Shown here piece after piece: positions 1 to 5,288 of a stretch of DNA of 7,069 bases; the first letter of the stretch is position 1; the number at the start of each line of letters is the position of its first letter. The notes beneath the pieces were generated by a model that saw only the letters and a list, made by a program, of their open reading frames with translations, had not been told where the DNA came from and searched no databases. A program made the position numbers and the translations under genes. The stretch comes from an uncultured Oscillospiraceae bacterium (GTDB lineage Bacteria; Bacillota; Clostridia; Oscillospirales; Acutalibacteraceae): positions 1 through 7,069 of the forward strand of contig CAJKXG010000068.1 of assembly GCA_905203795.1 (NCBI GenBank). The letters are read 5' to 3'.

Positions 1-344
1 TCCAACAGCAACTGGTCGCCGAAAATATCTGGGCGGTTCTCCACCGGCGGGCGTGTGGGAATCACGCGCTCCTCAAACGCCAGTGCCGACAGCAGGTCGG
101 GGAACAGGCACACCACATGCGCTTCTTCCGCCGTACACAGCTCCATGCCCGGAAGCAGCAAGATTCCCGCCTCCTGCGCTGCCCGCCACGCCGCCGCACA
201 GTTGCCGCAGCTATTGTGGTCGGTCAGCGCGATGACATCCAGTTCCGCCAGCCGCGCCATATTGACGATGTTGTTGGGGGTCATGTCGTTGTCGCCGCAG
301 GGCGACAGGCAGGAATGAATGTGCAGATCATAATGCAGCCGCAC
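1..344 (-). CDS. PHP-domain phosphoesterase, 3' end cut by window edge
   Basis: The 114 visible N-terminal residues are a PHP domain, a metal-dependent phosphoesterase fold that hydrolyses phosphodiesters or phosphomonoesters. Visible metal ligands are the HxH pair (H8, H10, in DLHIHS), D42-H43 (LTDHNS), E68 (GMEL) and H76 (EEAH). A cysteine-bearing stretch, SCLSPCGDNDMTPNN, follows the first motif and in my memory is typical of clostridial members next to hydrogenase genes. I chose the GTG at 344 because a near-perfect Shine-Dalgarno GAGGTGA (356-350) lies 5 bases upstream and overlaps the stop codon of the preceding gene. An in-frame GTG at 353 would add three residues but lacks a spaced site. 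It is the last visible gene of the five-gene operon, 10 bases after the second DRTGG gene. The substrate is unknown. The family relates to TrpH/YciV-type nucleases, but the context suggests a role with the redox cassette. The gene continues beyond position 1. Confidence 0.88.
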   Translation of the reverse strand, partial: MRLHYDLHIHSCLSPCGDNDMTPNNIVNMARLAELDVIALTDHNSCGNCAAAWRAAQEAGILLLPGMELCTAEEAHVVCLFPDLLSALAFEERVIPTRPPVENRPDIFGDQLLL

Positions 345-354
345 CGCCGTCACC

Positions 355-687
355 TCATTCGCGCAGCAGTTCGCCCAGCCGCACCGCCAGCGTATAGCTG
401 TTGGCGTCGCTGCGCAGCACCGCCACTTCCTGCGCTTCGGCACGGGCGCGTGCTTCGTCGTCCAGCGGAGAAGCGTCCGACAGCAAAATACACGCCACGT
501 CCGCCAACACCGCCACCGCAATGGCGTTGACATTGCCCATCACGGTGATCCACGCGTCGCCCTCCTGCGCGCGTCCCATCACCCAACTGAGCAGGTCGCC
601 GCAGTAGCCGCCGGTGACGGCACGGTCGTCGTCACCCTCGACCAATATTTCTGCCCCCAGCGCTGCCGCCAATTCTCGTACCGTCAT
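355..687 (-). CDS. DRTGG-domain protein (second copy)
   Basis: A 110-residue single-domain protein of the DRTGG type, a putative regulatory or ligand-binding module also found in phosphotransacetylases and CBS-domain proteins. The signature survives as DDRAVTGG (about residues 20-27), followed by the family-like stretch GDLLSWVMG, then GDAWITV and the N-x-I-A-V-A segment around NVNAIAVAVL. No transmembrane or catalytic motif is visible. The ATG at 687 is the start because it overlaps the hydrogenase-like gene's stop codon as ATGA and is preceded by GGAGGA at 7-base spacing. A longer reading to 738 runs into the upstream gene and has no such site. It lies between the hydrogenase-like gene and the PHP gene. 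This arrangement recurs in Clostridia near Hym/Hyd hydrogenases (recalled, not searched). Function is unknown. A role binding a nucleotide or other small ligand for the neighbouring sensor is inference. Confidence 0.85.
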   Translation of the reverse strand: MTVRELAAALGAEILVEGDDDRAVTGGYCGDLLSWVMGRAQEGDAWITVMGNVNAIAVAVLADVACILLSDASPLDDEARARAEAQEVAVLRSDANSYTLAVRLGELLRE

Positions 688-1955
688 GTCGATTCCTCCG
701 TTTTCTGCGCTTGCTGCTGCCGCCAAAGCAAAATACAATCTTCCACGCTGGCAATCCCTTTTGCCACATCCTCCGCCAGCGCACGACAGGTGGGCGCACC
801 GCAGGAGCCGCAGTCAAGCTGCGGCAGCATGGCGGAAACGCGGTCGATCTCCTGCATCAGCCGCATCGCTTCCTCCACATTGCCCGCCAACTTCATCACC
901 GGCGCATATTCCAGCTCACGCGTCCATTTCAGCCGCTTGTTACCGCCCGCGTCCATCAGCCGATTACAGGAAACCGGCAGATATTTGCGCAGGCGGTGAA
1001 TGCGGGCACGCGCCACATAGCCGTTGACGGCGGAGAAAATGCCGCCGACACAGCCGCCTGCGCACGCATTCAGTTCGATGAAATCGAGATCCTGCAGCTT
1101 TTCGTTTTCCAGCTCCTCCAGCACCTGAATGACGTTCTCGATGCCGTCTGCCGCCAGATTGTTGTCGTTGAGCAGTCCCGATGCTTCGCCGCCTATGTAC
1201 GACCAACTCACACCGATGATGCCGCATTTGGAAAGCTCATCTACATGATCGGTATCCAGCTTGTTCATTTTGCTGACCAATTTGGGATAAATGTCGCTGA
1301 TGGCGAGCACGCCGTCCACGTTGGACTTCTCGATGCCGATGGGGGCGCGCACATCGGTCACCTTTGCCGCGCAGGGCGACAGGAAAAAGATGCCGATATC
1401 CTCAGACGGCAGACCGGTTTTCTCCATCGCCTGTTCGCGCGCCATCATGGCGGCGACCTCCATCGGTGCTTTGAGCGGCAGCACCTGCTCGCACAGATCG
1501 GGAAACCGCACGCGGATCAGCCGCACGACCGCCGGACACGCCGAACTGATGACGGGCTTTTTCAACTGCCCGTCCAGCATCATCTGGCGGGTTGCATCCG
1601 AGATGATCTCCGCCCCGCGCGCCACCTCAAACACATCGTCAAAGCCCATTTCCCGCAAGCCCGCCAGCACGATGTCGATCTCGTTTAGATAGTTGAACTG
1701 CCCGTACAGCGCGGGGGCGGGCAACGCCACCTTGTAGCGGAAATTTTGCAGCATATCCAGCGGATCATGCTGTGCTTTTTTGGCGTGATGCGGGCATACA
1801 CGCACGCATTCGCTGCAATCAATACAGCGCTCGGACATGATCTGCGCCTTGCCGCCGTGCACGCGGATCGCCTGTGTCGGACAGCGCTTGATGCAGTTGG
1901 TGCAGCCTACGCATTTGTCCTTGTCCAGCGTCACGGCATGATAAAACTGTTCCAC
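684..1955 (-). CDS. Putative sensory [FeFe]-hydrogenase (HydS-like, no PAS domain)
   Basis: A 423-residue iron-sulfur protein, predicted cytoplasmic. Domains in order: a 2[4Fe-4S] ferredoxin domain (C15, C18, C21, C25 and C44, C47, C50, C54); a hydrogenase H-domain (about 70-360) with motifs ISSAC140P, SPC195AAK198VTD201 and ELNAC298AGGC302; and a C-terminal 4Fe-4S domain with C382-x2-C385-x4-C390-x16-C407. The four cysteines that hold the H-cluster are present. Compared with Clostridium pasteurianum CpI, the proton-relay Cys299 is Ala139, Met353 is Ser193, Glu361 is Asp201 and Met497 is Asn296, which points to the sensory group C/D hydrogenases. The PAS domain common in group C is absent. 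The start is GTG at 1955, with GAGGG (1967-1963) 7 bases upstream; the nearby ATG at 1962 is out of frame. It begins 10 bases after the ATPase gene and overlaps the next gene by ATGA. H2 sensing is inference. Databases may call it 4Fe-4S protein or hydrogenase large subunit C-terminal domain protein. Confidence 0.9.
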   Translation of the reverse strand: MEQFYHAVTLDKDKCVGCTNCIKRCPTQAIRVHGGKAQIMSERCIDCSECVRVCPHHAKKAQHDPLDMLQNFRYKVALPAPALYGQFNYLNEIDIVLAGLREMGFDDVFEVARGAEIISDATRQMMLDGQLKKPVISSACPAVVRLIRVRFPDLCEQVLPLKAPMEVAAMMAREQAMEKTGLPSEDIGIFFLSPCAAKVTDVRAPIGIEKSNVDGVLAISDIYPKLVSKMNKLDTDHVDELSKCGIIGVSWSYIGGEASGLLNDNNLAADGIENVIQVLEELENEKLQDLDFIELNACAGGCVGGIFSAVNGYVARARIHRLRKYLPVSCNRLMDAGGNKRLKWTRELEYAPVMKLAGNVEEAMRLMQEIDRVSAMLPQLDCGSCGAPTCRALAEDVAKGIASVEDCILLWRQQQAQKTEEST

Positions 1956-1965
1956 ACGGCATCCC

Positions 1966-2385
1966 TCACTTTACAAAAACCGTCACCGTAATCGTCGTAC
2001 CCTTCCCAATCTCGGTTTCGAGGGTCATTTCATCGCTGTACTTTTTGATATTGGGCAATCCCATGCCCGCGCCGAAGCCGAGTGAACGCACATCGTCCGG
2101 CGCAGTGGACCAGCCCTCACGCATCGCCAATTCCACATTCGGAATACCCGGTCCGACATCCTTCATCTTCGCGATCACGCGGTCGGGCAGAATTTCCACC
2201 TCCACCACACCGCCGTCGGCATGGATGACCATGTTGATCTCCGCCTCGTACATGGCGATCGCCAGCCGCCGCACCAACTCCGGATCAAAGCCGAGCTGCT
2301 TGAGCTTGCGCTTGACTGCGGCGGACGCTTCCCCCGCGCGGGTAAAATCGTCCCCCGGCACATCATATTGCAGATGAATATTCAT
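1966..2385 (-). CDS. RsbW/SpoIIAB-like ATP-binding protein (GHKL ATPase)
   Basis: A 139-residue stand-alone histidine-kinase-type ATPase domain, like the anti-sigma-factor serine kinases RsbW and SpoIIAB. The N-box is E47-x3-N51-x3-H55 (YEAEINMVIHA), the G1 box is D76VGPG80, and the glycine-rich lid/G2 box is GFGAGMGL (103-110). There is no dimerisation/phosphoacceptor histidine domain and no membrane segment, so it is not a complete sensor kinase. Such proteins phosphorylate a serine or threonine on a partner, or bind a partner in an ATP-dependent way. No anti-anti-sigma (STAS) partner or sigma factor is visible here. The ATG at 2385 overlaps the previous gene's stop as ATGA; a GGGGTGG-like stretch just upstream is a modest ribosome binding site. 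Its place between a DRTGG gene and the sensory hydrogenase suggests it carries the redox signal onward (inference). Confidence 0.9.
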   Translation of the reverse strand: MNIHLQYDVPGDDFTRAGEASAAVKRKLKQLGFDPELVRRLAIAMYEAEINMVIHADGGVVEVEILPDRVIAKMKDVGPGIPNVELAMREGWSTAPDDVRSLGFGAGMGLPNIKKYSDEMTLETEIGKGTTITVTVFVK

Positions 2386-2729
2386 GTCGTACCACCCCGC
2401 AGCCCGTTTTCATATAAGAGCCCGCAGGCGGTGAACATGCGCAGCGGCGAGGACAGCAGCGCGATGCCGCGGCTGTCCGCCAACGTGCGCATTTCCTCCG
2501 TCGGCTCTTTGCCGCGCACAAACACGATGCACACCATATCCATCATATCGGCGGTGCGCACCACCTGCGGATTGACCAGCCCCGTCAGCAATACCGACTG
2601 ATCCTTGACAAACGCCAGCACATCGCTCATCATGTCGCTGCCGCACGCCGTGTGCACCTCCGTATCCATATGGTCTTCTCCGCAAACGACCTCCGCCGAT
2701 AAAATCCTCTTGACATCCGCGACCGTCAT
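2382..2729 (-). CDS. DRTGG-domain protein (first gene of the redox-sensor operon)
   Basis: A 115-residue soluble protein of the DRTGG-like family. The signature itself is degenerate, but the body matches what I recall of clostridial members: SDMMSDVLAFVKD, LLTGLVNPQVVRTADM, VFVRGKEPTEEM, and a C-terminal MFTACGLLYENGL with a cysteine. It is only distantly similar to the second DRTGG gene at 355-687, so the two are not recent duplicates. The ATG at 2729 is the start: AAAGGGG (2743-2737) lies 7 bases upstream and the family N-terminus fits. The frame stays open to 2903, but that extension crosses the predicted promoter and is not credible. It is the promoter-proximal gene of the operon, with a consensus -10 box at 2778-2773. 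It overlaps the ATPase gene by ATGA. The ligand and function are unknown. Confidence 0.85.
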   Translation of the reverse strand: MTVADVKRILSAEVVCGEDHMDTEVHTACGSDMMSDVLAFVKDQSVLLTGLVNPQVVRTADMMDMVCIVFVRGKEPTEEMRTLADSRGIALLSSPLRMFTACGLLYENGLRGGTT

Positions 2730-2744
2730 AGGTCTGCCCCTTTC

Positions 2745-2758
2745 TGTGCAAACGCACA
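2745..2758 (-). repeat. Small leader hairpin before the DRTGG operon
   Basis: Inverted repeat TGTGC-N4-GCACA in the predicted 5' leader of the minus-strand operon, ending one base before the Shine-Dalgarno AAAGGGG (2743-2737). A 5-bp stem with a 4-base loop could form in the RNA. The same half-sites occur without a spacer in the palindrome at 2894-2905 on the other side of the control region. It may be a weak translation-control hairpin or chance. Confidence 0.35.
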
Positions 2759-2772
2759 AATATTTCTCTCTT

Positions 2773-2801
2773 ATTATACTACTTTTTGGATGGAAATGCA
2801 A
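2773..2801 (-). promoter_or_regulatory. Sigma-A-type promoter of the redox-sensor operon
   Basis: Read on the minus strand, -35 TTGCAT (2801-2796), a 17-base spacer and a perfect -10 TATAAT (2778-2773). The predicted start is near 2766, giving a leader of about 37 bases before the ATG at 2729. The -35 box is weak (3 of 6), which would suit a promoter helped or controlled by a regulator. An inverted repeat (2806-2820) lies just upstream. Confidence 0.7.
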
Positions 2802-2805
2802 GTGT

Positions 2806-2820
2806 CGCTTGTGTGAAGCG
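2806..2820. promoter_or_regulatory. Candidate operator: inverted repeat CGCTT-N5-AAGCG
   Basis: A perfect 5-bp inverted repeat with a 5-base GTGTG centre, only 4 bases upstream of the minus-strand -35 box and about 36 bases upstream of the plus-strand serC -35 box. Its position between divergent promoters suits a regulator site. It does not match a regulator I can name. A 5-bp repeat can arise by chance. Confidence 0.35.
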
Positions 2821-2856
2821 GCAACATCCCCGTCATAAATTTTTTTACTTAAATGA

Positions 2857-2886
2857 TTGACGAACCGACGGTACATATAGTATACT
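2857..2886 (+). promoter_or_regulatory. Sigma-A-type promoter of serC-serA
   Basis: -35 TTGACG (2857-2862) and -10 TATACT (2881-2886), each 5 of 6 to consensus, separated by 18 bases. An AT-rich tract at 2836-2856 lies immediately upstream and could act as an UP element. The predicted start near 2893 gives a leader of about 70 bases before the serC ATG at 2963. The -10 box sits inside a 16-base palindrome (2875-2890). Confidence 0.72.
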
Positions 2887-2890
2887 ATAT
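2875..2890. promoter_or_regulatory. Perfect 16-base palindrome over the serC -10 box
   Basis: ATATAGTATACTATAT is its own reverse complement and covers the spacer end and the -10 box of the serC promoter. A repressor bound here would block RNA polymerase, so it is a candidate operator. Because it is entirely AT-rich apart from one G and one C, and a -10 box is AT-rich anyway, part of the symmetry may be incidental. Confidence 0.4.
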
Positions 2891-2893
2891 ATA

Positions 2894-2914
2894 ATGTGCG
2901 CACATGGAGTGCGC
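2894..2914 (+). promoter_or_regulatory. Palindrome and hairpin at the 5' end of the serC leader
   Basis: ATGTGCGCACAT (2894-2905) is a perfect 12-base palindrome at the predicted transcription start. It overlaps a second possible structure, GCGCAC (2898-2903), loop ATGGA, GTGCGC (2909-2914), a 6-bp GC-only stem apart from one A-T pair. The RNA would therefore begin with a stable hairpin. There is no T-run after it, so it is not a terminator. It may stabilise the mRNA 5' end or be an operator. The leader is too short for a T-box. Confidence 0.4.
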
Positions 2915-2962
2915 CGTGTGAATTGTTACTGTACTTATCAATATGTTTGGAGGCTAATTACT

Positions 2963-4048
2963 ATGGCAAGAGTGTACAATTTTTCCGCCGGTCCTTCCAT
3001 GCTTCCCGAAAGCGTGCTGAAGCGTGCCGCCGCTGAGATGCTGGATTGCAACGGCAGCGGACAATCCGTGATGGAGATGTCCCACCGTTCCAAGGAATAT
3101 GAGGAGATCATCAAAGGCTGCGAAGCGTTGCTGCGCGACGTGATGAATATCCCCGACAACTACAAGGTGCTGTTCCTGCAGGGCGGTGCGTCCTCGCAGT
3201 TTGCCATGGTGCCGCTCAACCTGATGAACGGCAGCGGCAAAGCGGATTTTGTCATCACCGGCCAGTGGGCGAACAAGGCGTATCAGGAAGCGTCCCGTTA
3301 CGGTGAGGCGCATGTGGTCGCCAGCTCCAAGGACAAAACCTTCACCTACATCCCGAAGCTGGATCCCGCGACCTTTACGCCGGACGCGGATTATTTCCAC
3401 ATCTGCATGAACAACACCATCTACGGTACGGTGTATCATGAGCTGCCCCAGACCGGCAATGTGCCGCTGGTGGCGGACATCTCCTCCTGCATCCTGTCGC
3501 AGCCGATCGACGTGTCCAAGTTCGGCATGCTGTACGCGGGCGCGCAGAAGAACATGGCGCCGGCGGGCATGACGGTGGTCATCATCCGCGAAGACCTGAT
3601 CGGTCACGCGCGCGACATCACCCCCACCATGTTCAACTACCAGATCCACGCGGACAACGGCTCGATGTACAACACCCCGCCCTGCTACACCATCTACATC
3701 GCGAAGCTGGTGCTGGAGTGGCTGAAGAACGAAGTCGGCGGTCTGGACGCGATGAAGGCGATCAACGAGAAAAAAGCGGGTCTGCTGTACGATTTCCTCG
3801 ACAACAGCAAGCTGTTCCGCGGCACGGTCGTGCCGGAGGATCGGTCGCTGATGAACGTGCCGTTCGTCACCGGCAGCGAGGAACTGGACGCGAAGTTTGT
3901 CAAGGAGTCCAAGGCGGCGGGCTTTGTCAACCTCAAAGGACATCGCACGGTCGGCGGTATGCGCGCCTCCATCTACAACGCGATGCCGGTCGAGGGCGTG
4001 GAGAAGCTCGTGGCGTTCATGACCGAATTTGAAAAAGCCAACGGCTGA
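2963..4048 (+). CDS. serC: Phosphoserine aminotransferase
   Basis: A 361-residue PLP-dependent enzyme, cytoplasmic. It converts 3-phosphohydroxypyruvate plus glutamate to O-phosphoserine plus 2-oxoglutarate, the second step of serine synthesis. The whole length matches the SerC family (class V aminotransferases): N-terminal RVYNFSAGPSMLPESVL (residues 3-19), substrate-binding EMSHRS (38-43), FLQGGASSQF (71-80), the ADISSC segment (171-176), and the PLP-binding Lys196 in YAGAQKNMAPAG, ending with GGMRASIYNAMP (331-342). The ATG at 2963 is chosen because GGAGG (2949-2953) lies 9 bases upstream and homologues start at this point. An in-frame ATG at 2894 would add 23 residues unlike the family. 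It is the first gene of a serC-serA operon, with serA beginning 31 bases after its stop. No truncation or missing key residue is seen. In some bacteria SerC also acts in pyridoxine synthesis. Confidence 0.97.
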   Translation: MARVYNFSAGPSMLPESVLKRAAAEMLDCNGSGQSVMEMSHRSKEYEEIIKGCEALLRDVMNIPDNYKVLFLQGGASSQFAMVPLNLMNGSGKADFVITGQWANKAYQEASRYGEAHVVASSKDKTFTYIPKLDPATFTPDADYFHICMNNTIYGTVYHELPQTGNVPLVADISSCILSQPIDVSKFGMLYAGAQKNMAPAGMTVVIIREDLIGHARDITPTMFNYQIHADNGSMYNTPPCYTIYIAKLVLEWLKNEVGGLDAMKAINEKKAGLLYDFLDNSKLFRGTVVPEDRSLMNVPFVTGSEELDAKFVKESKAAGFVNLKGHRTVGGMRASIYNAMPVEGVEKLVAFMTEFEKANG

Positions 4049-4079
4049 GTTTGATAAGGGAAGAAAGGGCGATTCATCC

Positions 4080-5240
4080 ATGAAGATTTGTACCTTGAAT
4101 AAGATCGCGGCGTGCGGGACGAGCAAATTCGATCCCGCCGTCTACACCATCGGCGACGACATCGCCGGCGCGTCCGGCGTGTTGGTGCGCTCGGCAGCGA
4201 TGCACGACATGGAACTGCCGGCAGAGCTGGAAGCCATCGCGCGTGCCGGCGCGGGCGTGAACAACATTCCGATTGATAAATGCAGCGACGCGGGTATCGT
4301 GGTATTCAACACGCCCGGCGCCAACGCCAACGCGGTGAAGGAACTGGTGCTGGCGGGCTTGCTGATCTCCTCGCGCAAGGTGATTCCCGGCATCCAATGG
4401 GCGCAGACGCTGAAGGATGAGGGCGACGCGGTCGCGAAGCTGGTGGAAAAAGGCAAGAGCGCGTTTGTCGGTCCCGAAATCGCGGGCAAAAAGCTGGGCG
4501 TGATCGGTCTGGGTGCCATCGGCATTCTGGTCGCGAACGCGGCGAAGTCGCTGGGCATGGACGTGTACGGCTATGACCCGTACCTGTCGGTGGACGCGGC
4601 GTGGCGGCTGTCCCGCTCGATCCATCACGCGACCAATCTCGACCAGATCTTCAGCGAGTGCGATTACATCACGGTGCATGTGCCGCTGACGCCGGATACC
4701 AAATACATGATCAACGCCGACGCGATCGCAAAGATGCCCGACGGCGTGCGCATCCTGAACTTTGCGCGCGGCGAGCTGGTCAATCTCGACGACGTGAAGG
4801 CGGCGCTGGCGACCGGTAAAGTGTCGGCGTATGTGGTGGACTTCCCGAATGCGGATGCGCTCGGCGTGGACGGCATCATCGCCATCCCCCATCTCGGCGC
4901 GTCCACGCCGGAGAGCGAGGACAACTGTGCGGTCATGGCGGCGAACGAGCTGATCGATTATCTGGAGAACGGCAATATCACGAATTCGGTCAACTACCCG
5001 AACATGGATGCACCGCGTGCCACGGAGCATCGTGTGTGCGTACTGCATCGCAATGTGCCAAATATGCTGGCGCAGATCAGCGGTGTGTTGTCCGCCGAAG
5101 GGCTGAACATCGAGACGATGACCAGCCGCTCCAAGAAGGACAACGCCTACACGATTCTTGATGTGCCTGCGCTGCCGTCGGAGAAAGCTATCGACGCGAT
5201 CCGCGCCATCGAGGGCGTCACCCGTGTACGGTGTCTGTAA
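4080..5240 (+). CDS. serA: D-3-phosphoglycerate dehydrogenase with ACT domain
   Basis: A 386-residue NAD-dependent D-2-hydroxyacid dehydrogenase. It oxidises 3-phosphoglycerate to 3-phosphohydroxypyruvate, the first committed step of serine synthesis. The Rossmann motif is GLGAIG (143-148) with Asp166 closing the second strand (YGYDP). Catalytic residues by alignment are Arg230 (FARGELVN) and His271 (IPHLGAST). The usual catalytic Glu position (E. coli Glu269, 29 residues after Arg240) falls on Asp259 in DFPNAD, also 29 after Arg230. A C-terminal ACT domain (about 317-386, RVCVLHRNVPNMLAQI) is the expected serine-binding feedback site. It is shorter than E. coli SerA. The ATG at 4080 has an AAAGGG stretch (4064-4069) 10 bases upstream and fits the family N-terminus MKICTLNKIA. 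A reading from 4029 overlaps serC and is rejected. It is cotranscribed with serC and followed by a strong terminator. No serB phosphatase is in view. Confidence 0.95.
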   Translation: MKICTLNKIAACGTSKFDPAVYTIGDDIAGASGVLVRSAAMHDMELPAELEAIARAGAGVNNIPIDKCSDAGIVVFNTPGANANAVKELVLAGLLISSRKVIPGIQWAQTLKDEGDAVAKLVEKGKSAFVGPEIAGKKLGVIGLGAIGILVANAAKSLGMDVYGYDPYLSVDAAWRLSRSIHHATNLDQIFSECDYITVHVPLTPDTKYMINADAIAKMPDGVRILNFARGELVNLDDVKAALATGKVSAYVVDFPNADALGVDGIIAIPHLGASTPESEDNCAVMAANELIDYLENGNITNSVNYPNMDAPRATEHRVCVLHRNVPNMLAQISGVLSAEGLNIETMTSRSKKDNAYTILDVPALPSEKAIDAIRAIEGVTRVRCL

Positions 5241-5252
5241 GATGTTAGCATG

Positions 5253-5288
5253 AAAAAGCGGTACGCCCAATCGGCGTACCGCTTTTTT
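5253..5288. terminator. Bidirectional intrinsic terminator between serA and the methyltransferase gene
   Basis: A perfect 15-bp stem (5253-5267 with 5273-5287) around the 5-base loop CAATC. On the plus strand the GC-rich core GCGGTACGCC is followed by six T (5283-5288); on the minus strand the mirror A-tract (5253-5257) gives five T. It therefore terminates serC-serA rightwards and the methyltransferase gene leftwards. The last base of the methyltransferase stop codon (5288) lies within its T/A tract. Confidence 0.93.

Noticed and set aside
711..1688. Long open frame of 325 codons on the plus strand opposite the hydrogenase-like gene.
   Set aside because: It is a GC-rich antisense shadow: the opposite strand encodes clear cysteine motifs and domains, and this reading has no recognisable family or ribosome site.
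2811..2828. TTGTG...CAACA stretch resembling a binding site for the redox repressor Rex, which would fit a hydrogenase-linked operon.
   Set aside because: Only the outermost bases fit the TTGTTAA-N4-TTAACAA pattern; the inner positions are GC-rich and not symmetric. Too weak to call.
2730..2903. N-terminal extension of the first DRTGG protein by 58 residues on the minus strand.
   Set aside because: It runs through the predicted promoter and leader, is low in GC unlike the gene, and the ATG at 2729 has its own ribosome binding site.
2894..2962. In-frame upstream ATG that would extend SerC by 23 residues, close to the predicted transcription start (possible leaderless start).
   Set aside because: The extension is cysteine-rich and unlike any SerC N-terminus, lacks a ribosome site, and the ATG at 2963 has GGAGG at good spacing and matches the family start.
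2887..2962. T-box or other amino-acid riboswitch in the serC leader.
   Set aside because: The leader is only about 70 bases and has no T-box sequence, specifier loop or terminator/antiterminator pair.
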